Notes: a model not told the origin generated them from the sequence alone. Positions 36,097 through 46,183 are shown, numbered from the stretch's first letter. The stretch: 64,000 nt of DNA from Clostridia bacterium (GCA_017394805.1 JAFPXC010000023.1:34655-98654), one strand, 5' to 3'. Translations and numbers: made by a program.

Positions 36097-36627
36097 TTAC
36101 CGCGTGACGGAAACTTCGACGGAAGAGCGGGAAACGCCGTAGCAGACCTTGTCTGAAACGTAGTAGACGGCGTCTACGAAAAACTTGCGGTTGGCGTCGT
36201 CCACCATAGACGAGGACGTGACGGGATAGGTGAGGGCGGGATCTGCGAAGCGCACAAACACGTAGTATCCCGCGTCGTCGGTGGGGAAAGGCCGATTCTT
36301 CTCGGCGTTTTGGGTGTCCTCGACGCGGTAGACCATTTTCGGCTCCGAACCCGTGGTGCGCCGCATCAAAGTGGCGATGTCCGCCGTGGTGGTGAAGGTG
36401 CCGTTGGAATAGATGGAAACGCCCGAATTGATTTGGTCCAACGCCGCCTTGGCCATGGCGAAATAATTGCGCACGGCGTCTTTGTTGTTGTTGTCCTTGA
36501 CCGACTTGGCAATGCCGATGACGGCGGAAGTGACCGTACCTGCCAAAATCGCCATAATCGCAATGACTACGACGAGTTCGACGAGGGTGAAACCTCTGCG
36601 GTGCAAGTGGGCAAGATAACGTTTCAT
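36097..36627 (-). CDS. Type IV prepilin-like protein
   Basis: This 176-residue protein has a class III signal: a short basic leader (RRG) and the cleavage/helix motif GFTLVELVVVIAIMAILAG near 17-35, ending in a globular beta-rich domain with a Tyr-rich C terminus. It should be processed by a prepilin peptidase and packed into a pilus or pseudopilus. No peptidase, ATPase or other pilus gene is in the window. The ATG at 36627 is chosen because the promoter lies just upstream of it. It is transcribed against its neighbours. Confidence 0.88.
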   Translation of the reverse strand: MKRYLAHLHRRGFTLVELVVVIAIMAILAGTVTSAVIGIAKSVKDNNNKDAVRNYFAMAKAALDQINSGVSIYSNGTFTTTADIATLMRRTTGSEPKMVYRVEDTQNAEKNRPFPTDDAGYYVFVRFADPALTYPVTSSSMVDDANRKFFVDAVYYVSDKVCYGVSRSSVEVSVTR

Positions 36628-36634
36628 ACCGCTT

Positions 36635-36663
36635 ATTGTAGCATAAAAGCGAATTATTGTCAA
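36635..36663 (-). promoter_or_regulatory. Promoter of the pilin gene, leaderless type
   Basis: On the minus strand: a perfect TTGACA (36663-36658), a 17-base spacer and TACAAT (36640-36635), ending seven bases before the ATG. No ribosome site is present. Confidence 0.78.
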
Positions 36664-36710
36664 TATAGGTGATTTGCACTTTGTCTTAAAAGGTCTTAAA
36701 AGTGGGGAAT

Positions 36711-36734
36711 GCGGCGAAAACGCCGCTTTTTTTT
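36711..36734 (+). terminator. Intrinsic terminator or attenuator before the 36771 gene
   Basis: GCGGCG-aaaa-CGCCGC followed by eight T residues. It faces plus-strand transcripts coming from the ddl side across the antisense pilin gene. Confidence 0.8.
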
Positions 36735-36770
36735 GGTTGAACGGACGCGGAAACGGGCATACTTCTCTCG

Positions 36771-37676
36771 ATGAGAAGAAGATGGACGGGAAGAGCGAGT
36801 AGGGTTTTGTGCATAGTGGCGCAGGGGGTACTTTTGGTGACGTGCGCCACGTCTTTGGCCATGATGAGCGCGGGAAATTGGCGTGAGAAAACGCAAGAGC
36901 CGGAAGAGGATACGGCGGCGTTTTTGCCCGTGCCGAAAGAGGACGCGGGCGATATCGTTTGGCCCGAAAAAGAAGAGGACACGAAGGGGGACGACGCGGT
37001 GACCGAGAGGGAAGAAGACGGAAAAGAAAACGCGCAAAGCGAAGTGGACGGAGAGGAGAAAAAGGCGCGGGACGGCGAGACGGGAAAGACCGAAACCGCT
37101 ACGGTATATAAGGCCGATTTGCGACTGCCCGTAGAGGAGCGGGTGCGGGTTTTGTTGTCGAAAACCCCTATACGTACGGGGGAAACCGTGAACTATGCGG
37201 CGCTGCTGACGGGGGAAAGGCTCAGTTGGAGCGTGCCATACGCGTTGATACGCTTCGACGAATTGGCATATATCTATTGGGAAGCCATGAAGGCCGAGGC
37301 GCCCAAGATGAAAGACGCCGCGTTGACCGCGGTGCGCGCCGCGCTCGACGGGGAGAATTTGACGTTGGAATTGACCGTGGATATCAAGGTGACGAACAGA
37401 CTGCTGAAGGCGTTGATGGGCTCGGACGAGGAGCGCGCCAAGGTCACGCTGGAAACGCGGGTGGCCGACGGGAAAATCACCGTCCAAGGCGTGACGGCGG
37501 CGGGGAGTAAGGCGTACAAGGAGAGTATGCTGAAACTCGGCTCGGACTATTTGTTCGGCACGGAAGATTATTTGGGTTACGTGCGGGAAACCGTGGCGAA
37601 CGTGGGCAGGTCGCTGGGCGAGGTGAAAGAAGCGTCGAGCGTGCGGTACGGCGTGGTGGTGTGCGGGCGCGGATAG
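36771..37676 (+). CDS. Unknown anchored extracytoplasmic protein
   Basis: This 301-residue protein has an N-terminal hydrophobic anchor (about 12-33) after a very basic start, an acidic Glu/Asp/Lys linker (about 38-105) and a C-terminal alpha/beta domain of about 190 residues (ERVRVLLSKTPIRTGETVNYAALL onward). The domain alternates LTLELTVDIKVTNRLLKALM-type strands and helices; I do not recognise it. CATACT lies seven bases before the ATG with TTGAAC upstream at a short spacing, and no ribosome site is seen, so this may be another leaderless gene. It precedes the giant surface-protein gene. Confidence 0.6.
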   Translation: MRRRWTGRASRVLCIVAQGVLLVTCATSLAMMSAGNWREKTQEPEEDTAAFLPVPKEDAGDIVWPEKEEDTKGDDAVTEREEDGKENAQSEVDGEEKKARDGETGKTETATVYKADLRLPVEERVRVLLSKTPIRTGETVNYAALLTGERLSWSVPYALIRFDELAYIYWEAMKAEAPKMKDAALTAVRAALDGENLTLELTVDIKVTNRLLKALMGSDEERAKVTLETRVADGKITVQGVTAAGSKAYKESMLKLGSDYLFGTEDYLGYVRETVANVGRSLGEVKEASSVRYGVVVCGRG

Positions 37677-37880
37677 ACCCCGAAAAACGGTGATACGCTT
37701 TGCCAAAGGCAAAAGCGCGATTATCTTGCCCGTGGAAAGCCGTGATATTCGCTTTGCGAGTTGCGGCGGCGGGCGGGGCGACAGCGTGAAGATTTGATTA
37801 AAATAGCGAAAGGGTATTGCAATATTGTAGTATAATGTGGTATTATTGTTGTATCTATGCACATACGCGAGGTGTATACT

Positions 37881-40800
37881 ATGACAAAGACCTATAATAA
37901 ACTACTACTTGGACTGCTGGTCGTCGTGCTGTTGACGACGGCTTTCGTCGCGGTGGCCGTGACGAAGACGGCCTCTGCCGACAACGCGCTGTTCGTGTAC
38001 GGCTCGATCGAATTGGATAGAGCGGCCTACCAAGGCGAGGATTACCAAGTGAAGGCGAGAATATGGACTTCGACCGATAAAGCCGAATGGACCTATTTGG
38101 CGCTCGGCGAGGCAACCATGAACGCCCAAGTGAAGTATTATCAAGGCGATACCCTCTTGGGGGCGAAGCCCACCGCCGTGGGTACGTATACCGTGAAGAT
38201 CCTCGTAGGCGAGGGCGGTACGGGTACTTTCCAGAATATGGCGGGCAACGCTTTGAGCGCGGGTAGCACCGTGGCGTCTTTGTCCTATCGCGTCGTGGAG
38301 AAAGGCGTCAACGTGCTGTTTGCGCCCTCGTCGGATATCGCGTACGACGGGGCGAACCATTGTGAAGCTGTGAAAAACGGTACCAAAGTGTACGTGGACG
38401 GAGAGGATAAGACCGCCGAGTACACCGTGAAAGTGCAGGACGAGAATATGGCGGATACCGCGGAAGTGATCGACACGGGCGTCTATCACGTGGTCGTGCA
38501 AAAAGCCGCGGAAACCTATACTTCCACCTTCTACGTGAAGAGAAATCTCGCCGACTGGTTGTCGTTGTCGGCGGACACCCTGTCCCTCTATGAGGGAATG
38601 TACACCACCTATAACAAAGGCGTCAGCCCCGACGCGCTCGAAGCCGAAAGAGCCGCGATGCTGGCCGCCCGCGCGGCGTATTATACGCCCAAGTTCGCGG
38701 GAGCCGCCGCGAAGGCGAACGGTCAAATCGCGGACGCGTACGCCGACAAGTTGACGGTGACCTATTGGAAAGACGGCTTGCTCCTCGCCGAAGCACCCGT
38801 CAAGGCGGGTACCTACGTGTGCCGTGTGACCGCGTCGCAACCCATTGCGGCGGCGGATCTGGCGGTGGGCGACTTCGTGGATCTGACGTATACCATCAAG
38901 CCTACGCCCTACGTCGTCAAATGGAATCAAAATATCGACCAAGCGACGGGCGCTATGTATATCGTGCGCGGAACGGAAGTGAAGGTGCGCCCCGCCGAAT
39001 TCGCCTTGCGGGCGGATGAATCGCAAAAATTGGAGTTGCGCGTGGTCGATAGTTCGGCAACCTATTATCGCGCGAACGGTACCGCCATGAGCAACGAGGA
39101 AGTGGGCGACGGATTGACCGCCCTCGGGAAATATACCGTGACCTATTCGTTGGACCTCTCGGTGGGCGAAGGCGGCAAGATAACGGGCAAGGGCTTCTTC
39201 GGCGAGGCCGACCAAAACTTCGTGATAAACGCCTCGAATAACGAGATAACGCAGGAATTCGAGATAATCGGTACGTACGAAATAACGGGCGTGCGGCAAG
39301 TGTACTACAACGACCAAACGAACGCCGCCAAAGCATACATAGCCGCGCACGCCGGCGCAAGAGCCACCTCGGCCTTGTCTCCCGCCGTCCGCTACAACAG
39401 TTCGGCCGCGGATAACCTGACCTTTGCCTATACCTATGAGGGCAGCGCGACCTTCCCCGACGGAGATCCCGTCAATTTGAACACCATCAAAGCCAAGCAA
39501 CTGCGGGGGCGCTACGAGTGCGAAGTGACCTTCGGCGATTGGATAGGCACCAACAACCTGGGACAATCCGTGCAAGTGGCCGAGGCGGGCGATAAAGCGC
39601 ACTTCGCCTTCGCCATCGAAACCGTGCCTATGGGCACCATGGCCGTGGACGCGGACGATAAGACGGCGGCGCTGGCGGCCGTGGCGGACGCGATGAGCGA
39701 AAAATTCGGCGTGACGGCGGGTGACGTTACCGTGGTCTACTATACCCTCGAAAACGATATCTACAAGGTGACCGCCGAGAACGATATTTGCGCCGAGGTG
39801 GGCAAATACGCCGCCTATATCACGATGGGCGCGGGCGCCTACAAGGGGCAAAGTTTCGTGCTGAATATCGAAAAGAAATCCACGGCGACGACGGACAGCA
39901 TTCGCTTCGATATAGCGGGGCTTTCGTTGGACGCCGCCGACTATACGGGCACGGCCTTTGCGGCGGAGCCCGATTTCGGCGAGTTCGACTCGTCGGGCTT
40001 GGCCTATAGCGTGTATTATCAAAAACAAGCGGGCGACGTATGGACGATCTGCGCCTATCCCGTAAATCCCGGCCGCTATCGCGTCGTGCTGCGGTTCAAC
40101 GAGCCGTGCGTGTATTACAGCGTGGGCTACGGCAAAGAGGTGTACCGCGAATTCACCATCCGCACCCTTCAACTGACCGCGAAGGCCGCCTTCGTGGGGG
40201 ACAGCGTGTTCGACGCGACCGAAAAAGAAACCGACGTGACCTTCTACGTGGGCGGTAGACCGTTGCCCGCCGCGGACGCCGCCGCTTTCCACTATACCAA
40301 GTATTACGCGAAGGCTTCGGACAGCACCGTCTTTACGACGAATAAACCCTTGGACGCCAACCGCTATGCGGTGGGCCTGGTGTTCGGCGAGGATTATCCT
40401 GCCTACGGGTACGCGGCGACGGCGTTGACGCCTGCGGAGATTTTGACGACTTATCTCTCGTACGACGGCTATATGCTGGCGTGCGACGGCGCTTTGGTCT
40501 TGCCCGCCCTTCGGTTGGACGCGGTGGTGACCTTGCCCGTGGGATATAAGGCAACGTACGCGGGCGACTATATCCTGCCGCGCTACGCGTTCTATAAGGG
40601 CAACGAGGGAAAGAGCGGCCTCGCCACCTTGTTGGAGAATATCCAAGGGCAAACGGCGCTGGCCGCGTATGCCGACAGTTTCGACACCTATTTCGAGCAT
40701 ACCTCGTCGAGGACGGAATTCGGCAGCAATATCAAGAAAGAAAATACCGAGCCCATGGAAACGGGGCGTTATGACAGATTGATAACCGTTCGCGCCGCCT

Positions 40801-43800
40801 ATCGGGGCAATATCGCCTTCGGCAGAGTGGTCGTGGTGTACGACGGCGCCCGGGCGGGCGAAACCTATACGGCGGACGCCGCCGTGGTGGAAGGAAGCGA
40901 TAATTTGAAGCTGAACGTCGTGTACACCGTGAATCCGCTGCCGGTGACCATAAATGCGTTGGACGAGGCCATATTCGCAAAAGCGGGCGATACCTATGCG
41001 TCCTACTACGGCGAGGCGAGAATGCGCGCGATAGACGACCTCACCTTCGAGACCGTGGACGAGACGGGGGCGGCGACGCCTTTGATCACGCCCGATTTCA
41101 AGCAATACGTGAGCATGACCTATTATAACCGCTTGTCGAGCAACGACAGCCTGTCGGGCGAGGCCACGGTGGGCGAGGACGGTTTGTTCGGCAAGGGCAG
41201 TTATACCTTGCGGATACGCTTCCGCGAGCCGCAAACGCCCGAGGAAGTCTTGATTTACAGCCGCTACAGCCTGGTGGGCGGAACGAATACCGCCGCCGAG
41301 GGCATACTGCGTAGCAATTGCCGGCTGGACGTCAAATTCGACGTGAAGCAGGCCGAGGCGATGCGCGTGGTGTTCAAGCCCGAATTCGACTCGTACACCT
41401 ACGACGGCACGGCCAAGACCTTCGACGTGCGCTTCGTGTCGGGCGAGGACGACGTGACCGCCGAATTTGCCGCGAACGTAGACTACCGCGTGACGTACGG
41501 CGACGCCTTGGGTTCGAGCGCCGTAGGTACGCAGGATTCGGACACAGCCTACGACGTAAAAGTGACCTTCCTGCGGACCAATTACCACTTCTACGTGGAG
41601 CAATACGTGGGTACGTATTCGGACGCGGGCGAGGATATTCGCTATATCCGTGCGGGCAGCACCGTGACCTACGACTTCGTCGTGACGCACGTGCGGTATC
41701 TCTCTTGGGCGTTCAACGACGGGGCCGAGAGTACGGATTTTTACTACAACGGTCGACCCATCGGCGCGACCGTCGACTTCGTGTCCGCGACCGCGTATAA
41801 CGAGCACGCGCCTACCGTTACCCTCGTGAAAGGTACGGACTACGACGTGTGGTACTACGCCAAAGAGAACGACGTCTATAAGAAACTGCGCGAGGCGCCT
41901 ACCATGGCGGGTAGGTATATGGCCGAAATCGTCTTCTTGCGCGATTTGACCGACTACCGCTATCAATCGGTGGAACTGGTGGTGTACGGCTATCGTACTG
42001 CCGACGCCAACTTCGTGCCGGGGAGCGTGGTGGGTACGCCCGGTTATTACTACGGCAGAAGCCTCGCCAATAGCGGTATGGTGCTGAATACCGAGGGACG
42101 TTACCTCGAATACAGTATCGTGAAGCCGACCTTGAAGATAACGGGACTCGGCGTGACGGGTACGGTGGAAGGCGGCAAAAAAGGCAAGACGTTCGACAAT
42201 GCGAAGACCGTCGCGGTGACGGCGCCTTTGCGCATCACGCCCCTCGACAACGCGACCGTGGCGGACGACAAGGTGGCGGGGTTGAGAACCCTGTTGGGTA
42301 AGACCTTCGTCGGCGAGTACGAGTCGGTGGCCGTGGGCGCGGATAAGGCCGTGTATTATCGCTTGCAAGCGGGCGAGAACGTCTTGGTGACAGCGCCGCA
42401 CGCGGCGTTGGTGGCGGCGGCGGGTATCACGGGCGTGGAGTATTTCCTCGCGGCGTTGGACGCCGTCGACCGAGCGGGGCTTGCGGCGGAGACCCTCGCG
42501 AATATCGACGAGGCCAAAGCCGTGCTCGAAGAATTGCAAAAGTACTATGACCTCGTGTTCGAGGACGTGAAAGCGGATATAGCCAAAGGCACGGTGACCG
42601 TGCTGGCCAAGAGTTACAGCCGTACCTACGATCCCGAATGGGACGATACGGGCGTGCTGTCCTTCAGCCTGTCGGCGGCCGATAAGGCGAAATTGAAGGC
42701 GCTCCTGCCCGCGGCGGAGGAGGACGCGGACTTCTTTGTGGGAAGTCTGACGAGAGAGAACGCGGATTCGTCGGCTATCAACGAGAGCGGGTATCTCATC
42801 AAGGCGGGCGACGACTTCGGCTTCGTGCCGACCGCGATAACTTTGTCGGACGACACCGCGTGCACTTTGAACGATATCTATATGATAAAGGTGAGCCGCG
42901 CCTTGTATTATATCAATCCCTGTCCCATCGTGGTGGGCATAGCGGGGAACCGCGTGACCGCCGTGTACGGTGAGGAAGATCCTATGCTGGAATATACCGT
43001 GGTGGCGGGCACCTTGCGCGAAGGCGACGAGTTGGTGTACGTGGGTACGCGCGAGGAACAGCGCAGGCACGATAAGGCCATCGACGACGTGGGTACCTAC
43101 CCCGTGTCCTTCGCCAAAGTGCGCGTGTATCGTTTCGGTCTGGACGTGTCGGCCAACTACCGCATGACCTATAGAGCCGCCGAATTCGTGATAACGCCCC
43201 TCGAGGTGACGCTACGCCCCGTGTATGAGAAAGAGAACGGAAAACCCTACTACGTCAGCGACGAATTCGTGCCGACCAACGTAGGCGTCTCCAAGCGAGT
43301 GGGCAATAATATCGTGGGCTTCGACGACCTCGCGAGCCGCTATCACGCGTCGATACAGAGCACGTTCGGCCGCGTGGAAGTCGCCAACGCGGATCCGTCG
43401 GTCTATAAGCGTTACCAAGTGACCTTGGGTACCATCAAGGTGACCGAAGAGGGCGGCGCGGACGTGACCAAGAACTATACCTTCGCGTTGAGCGAGAATA
43501 CCGAGCCCTTCGTGGTGAAGAAGTATATCGTGTATCTGGCCGTGGAGGGCACCGCGCCCGTCAAGTCCTACGGCGACCAAGATCCCCAAGTGCAACTGAC
43601 CGACTATCGCCATTCGTTGGACGATTTGGGCTTTGCGGTGGCCGAGGGCAGCAAGTTGTCGCGCGAGGAAGGCGAGGACGTGGGCGTGTATAAGTATCTG
43701 CCGACCAACGCGGCGGGGACTATCCGCATTTTGAACGAGGAAGGCGAGGACGTGACCGAGTACTGCGTGATCACCGTGTACGAGGGGACGCGTCAACTGT

Positions 43801-45083
43801 CCGACTTCGCCTTGACCATATCGCCTTTGACGGTGGTGGTGACCGTGCGCAGCGAGACCATCAACCGCACGGGCAGAAGTATCTTGCCCGAGGTCATCTT
43901 CCTGACCGAAGAGGGTACCGCGGTGAGTTCGGCCATCACGGCGAAGATGAGCGTCAAGTTCGTGGTGCCGTCCAACTGGGAGCCGAAGGAAGGCCCCAAT
44001 AGCATTACGCCCATCGCCATCGGCAACTTGGACGCCGAAACCAACTTCGAGTACCGCTGTGTGCCCGGAACGGTGAACGTGGTGTATCCCAACAACGTGG
44101 TGGCCGTGTCCGCTCTGGCGCAAGAGGACAGCATCGCGAACGCCAATAGGTACGCCTTCGTGGGCGGCGTGCTGTATAGGACCGTGCAAATCTACGCGAC
44201 GAATACCCTGGACGGCGGCGCGCCCGATCATACCGTGACCATCAGCCTACCCGTGACCGAGAACTTGTTCGGCGAGGACGTCTATATCATCGCCGTAAGA
44301 CGGGACGGGAGTTATGCGGTGCGCGAGGCCAAGGTGGAAGGCAGTGAAATCATCATTGCGGACGACCAATTCTACTACGTGCTGGCCGCGCAACCCGAGT
44401 ATTGGCCGTATTACGTCATAGCGGGAATCGTGGCCTTGATCATTGTTGCCGTGGTGGTGGCGGTGCTACGTGCCCATAAGCGTACCAAAGTGCGCGGAAA
44501 GAAAGAACGCGCGAAGAAGGAGAAACCCGAGAAGAAAGCCAAAGGCAACGCAAAAGCGGCTAACGCGCAAGGCGAGAGCGGCGAAGGTCAAGCGACGATG
44601 GCCGCCGTGGCGCCCAAGTCGGACGAGTACGCCGTGCCCGAGGAAGAGAACGACGAACTCGGCTTGGAGGAAGGCGAGATCGCTGCCGAAGAGGGCGAAG
44701 AAGAGTATCTGCAAGCGGTGGACGCGCCCGAAAGCGCGGAGACGACGGCGGAATCCGTTGCGGAACCCAAAAAAGAAGAAGGGAAGGGCAAAAAAGAGAA
44801 GAAAGAAAAGAAGGAAAAGGAAAAGAAGGGTAAGAACGCCCAACCCACGGGGTACGTGCCGGGCGGCATGGCCAAGCCCGCCGCGAAGCCCGAAGAAGCC
44901 GCGCCCATCGCGGACGAAGGGGATATGCTGGCGATACCGACCGCGTCGGATGACGACGATATCGTGATAGGCGGCGGAAACGGCGGCGGCGTCGCGTTCG
45001 GCGGCGGTGCGCCGACAAGTGGCGGTGACGACGACGAGATCGTCATATCCACGACTTCGAGAAGATTCGAGGACGACGAATAG
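37881..45083 (+). CDS. Giant MBG-domain surface protein with charged cytoplasmic tail
   Basis: The 2400-residue product has a signal peptide (cleavage near ASA-D, about residue 34), then about 2130 extracellular residues of repeated beta-sandwich modules, one membrane helix near 2174-2198 and a 200-residue cytoplasmic tail. Module signatures of MBG/YDG-type domains are visible as YDG-T and YG-D-P motifs, for example AVYGEEDPMLEYTVVAGTLREGD near 1693 and KSYGDQDPQVQL near 1894. There is no LPxTG. The tail starts with Lys/Arg blocks, has an acidic middle, a second Lys block near 2296-2318 and a Gly/Asp-rich end. I chose the ATG at 37881 (GAGGTG upstream). TATAAT at 37831-37836 is a likely -10. 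An adhesive or wall-associated role is inferred. Confidence 0.85.
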   Translation: MTKTYNKLLLGLLVVVLLTTAFVAVAVTKTASADNALFVYGSIELDRAAYQGEDYQVKARIWTSTDKAEWTYLALGEATMNAQVKYYQGDTLLGAKPTAVGTYTVKILVGEGGTGTFQNMAGNALSAGSTVASLSYRVVEKGVNVLFAPSSDIAYDGANHCEAVKNGTKVYVDGEDKTAEYTVKVQDENMADTAEVIDTGVYHVVVQKAAETYTSTFYVKRNLADWLSLSADTLSLYEGMYTTYNKGVSPDALEAERAAMLAARAAYYTPKFAGAAAKANGQIADAYADKLTVTYWKDGLLLAEAPVKAGTYVCRVTASQPIAAADLAVGDFVDLTYTIKPTPYVVKWNQNIDQATGAMYIVRGTEVKVRPAEFALRADESQKLELRVVDSSATYYRANGTAMSNEEVGDGLTALGKYTVTYSLDLSVGEGGKITGKGFFGEADQNFVINASNNEITQEFEIIGTYEITGVRQVYYNDQTNAAKAYIAAHAGARATSALSPAVRYNSSAADNLTFAYTYEGSATFPDGDPVNLNTIKAKQLRGRYECEVTFGDWIGTNNLGQSVQVAEAGDKAHFAFAIETVPMGTMAVDADDKTAALAAVADAMSEKFGVTAGDVTVVYYTLENDIYKVTAENDICAEVGKYAAYITMGAGAYKGQSFVLNIEKKSTATTDSIRFDIAGLSLDAADYTGTAFAAEPDFGEFDSSGLAYSVYYQKQAGDVWTICAYPVNPGRYRVVLRFNEPCVYYSVGYGKEVYREFTIRTLQLTAKAAFVGDSVFDATEKETDVTFYVGGRPLPAADAAAFHYTKYYAKASDSTVFTTNKPLDANRYAVGLVFGEDYPAYGYAATALTPAEILTTYLSYDGYMLACDGALVLPALRLDAVVTLPVGYKATYAGDYILPRYAFYKGNEGKSGLATLLENIQGQTALAAYADSFDTYFEHTSSRTEFGSNIKKENTEPMETGRYDRLITVRAAYRGNIAFGRVVVVYDGARAGETYTADAAVVEGSDNLKLNVVYTVNPLPVTINALDEAIFAKAGDTYASYYGEARMRAIDDLTFETVDETGAATPLITPDFKQYVSMTYYNRLSSNDSLSGEATVGEDGLFGKGSYTLRIRFREPQTPEEVLIYSRYSLVGGTNTAAEGILRSNCRLDVKFDVKQAEAMRVVFKPEFDSYTYDGTAKTFDVRFVSGEDDVTAEFAANVDYRVTYGDALGSSAVGTQDSDTAYDVKVTFLRTNYHFYVEQYVGTYSDAGEDIRYIRAGSTVTYDFVVTHVRYLSWAFNDGAESTDFYYNGRPIGATVDFVSATAYNEHAPTVTLVKGTDYDVWYYAKENDVYKKLREAPTMAGRYMAEIVFLRDLTDYRYQSVELVVYGYRTADANFVPGSVVGTPGYYYGRSLANSGMVLNTEGRYLEYSIVKPTLKITGLGVTGTVEGGKKGKTFDNAKTVAVTAPLRITPLDNATVADDKVAGLRTLLGKTFVGEYESVAVGADKAVYYRLQAGENVLVTAPHAALVAAAGITGVEYFLAALDAVDRAGLAAETLANIDEAKAVLEELQKYYDLVFEDVKADIAKGTVTVLAKSYSRTYDPEWDDTGVLSFSLSAADKAKLKALLPAAEEDADFFVGSLTRENADSSAINESGYLIKAGDDFGFVPTAITLSDDTACTLNDIYMIKVSRALYYINPCPIVVGIAGNRVTAVYGEEDPMLEYTVVAGTLREGDELVYVGTREEQRRHDKAIDDVGTYPVSFAKVRVYRFGLDVSANYRMTYRAAEFVITPLEVTLRPVYEKENGKPYYVSDEFVPTNVGVSKRVGNNIVGFDDLASRYHASIQSTFGRVEVANADPSVYKRYQVTLGTIKVTEEGGADVTKNYTFALSENTEPFVVKKYIVYLAVEGTAPVKSYGDQDPQVQLTDYRHSLDDLGFAVAEGSKLSREEGEDVGVYKYLPTNAAGTIRILNEEGEDVTEYCVITVYEGTRQLSDFALTISPLTVVVTVRSETINRTGRSILPEVIFLTEEGTAVSSAITAKMSVKFVVPSNWEPKEGPNSITPIAIGNLDAETNFEYRCVPGTVNVVYPNNVVAVSALAQEDSIANANRYAFVGGVLYRTVQIYATNTLDGGAPDHTVTISLPVTENLFGEDVYIIAVRRDGSYAVREAKVEGSEIIIADDQFYYVLAAQPEYWPYYVIAGIVALIIVAVVVAVLRAHKRTKVRGKKERAKKEKPEKKAKGNAKAANAQGESGEGQATMAAVAPKSDEYAVPEEENDELGLEEGEIAAEEGEEEYLQAVDAPESAETTAESVAEPKKEEGKGKKEKKEKKEKEKKGKNAQPTGYVPGGMAKPAAKPEEAAPIADEGDMLAIPTASDDDDIVIGGGNGGGVAFGGGAPTSGGDDDEIVISTTSRRFEDDE

Positions 45084-45096
45084 CAAAAAAAAGAAG

Positions 45097-45131
45097 CGGG
45101 CTTCGGCGAGAGCGTCGAAGCCCGTTTTTTT
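45097..45131. terminator. Bidirectional terminator between the giant gene and the lipoprotein gene
   Basis: CGGGCTTCG...CGAAGCCCG around a short loop, with seven T residues downstream and an A run upstream, so it can stop both convergent transcripts. Confidence 0.9.
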
Positions 45132-45168
45132 GGGGTGAAATCCAATATGCGACGCGAAAGGCCCGCTC

Positions 45169-45840
45169 TCAGGGATTGACCGAGACGATTTGGCCGTCGG
45201 GGGAGACGAGTACCGCGTAGTAATCGGTGGGGGAGGCGATAAACGCTACGTACCAATAGTAGTCGGAAGCGGCGGAGTCGGCGTCGTTGATGTATTTGAC
45301 GTAGATCTCGCGCTCCTTTTGCGAGGCGGCGAGTTTGTCCGCAAGTTGGCGTTGGGCGACGTCCAAAGCGGCCGTGCCCGTGACGCTACCCTTGAGCATA
45401 TCCGCAAGGTCTATCGTTTGCTCGATCTTGTCCGAGCGCACGGTGACCGATAGGAGCGCACCGACCGAGGTGAGGTCGACGGAAGCCGAGTAGGAAGCGC
45501 CGAAACTGTCCTTGTCGAGTTTGCCCGAGACGGTGCCCGCGTCCCCCGTGAGCGTGAAGTCGTAGGCTTCGTTGAAGAGGTCTACGTGCTGGGGTATGAC
45601 CGTGAGCGTCGTGAAGGGGACGACGTCGACCGTCCGACCGTCCGCTACGAAAAGCGTTTCGGATACGCCGCCCGTGAGGCGCACGGTGAAGTCCTTGGTC
45701 TTGCCCATATAGAAAGACTGCTGCATATAGCTGATATGGTCGTCTTCGGGGGTTTCGGCGGGCTTTTGGCAGGCGGTGAAAGCGAGAGTTGCGGTGATTG
45801 CTATGAAAATGAAGATGAGGGTGATGACGATTTTTTTCAT
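45169..45840 (-). CDS. Unknown lipoprotein
   Basis: This 223-residue protein has a lipoprotein signal peptide ending in AFTAC (Cys near 24), then a beta-rich domain with KDFTVRLTGGVSETLFVADG and DSFGASYSASVDLTSVGALLSVTV, and ends NPDGQIVSVNP-like. It may be a small sandwich domain of a wall or binding protein; no family is recognised. The ATG at 45840 has an AAGGAG ribosome site six bases upstream, which decides against the longer upstream frame. It is convergent with the giant surface-protein gene. Confidence 0.75.
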   Translation of the reverse strand: MKKIVITLIFIFIAITATLAFTACQKPAETPEDDHISYMQQSFYMGKTKDFTVRLTGGVSETLFVADGRTVDVVPFTTLTVIPQHVDLFNEAYDFTLTGDAGTVSGKLDKDSFGASYSASVDLTSVGALLSVTVRSDKIEQTIDLADMLKGSVTGTAALDVAQRQLADKLAASQKEREIYVKYINDADSAASDYYWYVAFIASPTDYYAVLVSPDGQIVSVNP

Positions 45841-45887
45841 AATAACTCCTTGTCCTTTTTGCTGTACAATATGCGGGAAGTGCGGGG

Positions 45888-45984
45888 AATATGCCGTGTG
45901 CGGGGCATACGGGAGAAATCTTGCCTCGGCACGGACGAAATCCGCGTTAAAACGCGGGCGGAATCCGACGTGCGGCGGGCTGTG
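45888..45984 (+). repeat. Mini-hairpin array, GAGAAAT family (copy 4)
   Basis: Linkers GAGAAAT, ACGAAAT and CGGAAT alternate with CTTGCC-tc-GGCACGG, CCGCGTT-aa-AACGCGG and CCGAC-gtgc-GGCGG, closed by GCTGTGG near 45985. The rest of the 396-base gap before the carboxyltransferase gene holds further degenerate hairpins (for example CAAGGC-aaa-GCCTTG near 46042) and then the operon promoter. Confidence 0.75.
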
Positions 45985-46154
45985 GGCGAACCGGATAGCG
46001 GCGTTTTGGCAAGGCGAAGTAAAAAGGTTACGCAGTAAAATGCAAGGCAAAGCCTTGATGATGCGCCCGCGGCAAAGTGAGTCGCGGTAGAGATAGATGG
46101 GAGAAAGATGAGAAAAATTACGACCTTTTTTTTGGGGGGAATCGGTGAAAAGGA

Positions 46155-46183
46155 TTGCCATCGCGCGGGCGTTGTACTATAAT
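46155..46183 (+). promoter_or_regulatory. Promoter of the decarboxylase operon
   Basis: TTGCCA (46155-46160), a 17-base spacer and a perfect TATAAT (46178-46183), giving a leader of about 47 bases with a GGGAGG ribosome site. Confidence 0.85.

Noticed and set aside
37905..43070. 1721-codon open frame antisense to the giant surface-protein gene
   Set aside because: Same codon-bias shadow; the plus-strand frame has a signal peptide, modules, a membrane helix and a terminator.
45841..46161. Upstream extension of the lipoprotein frame
   Set aside because: The ATG at 45840 has a perfect ribosome site and begins a lipoprotein signal peptide; the extension crosses a hairpin array.
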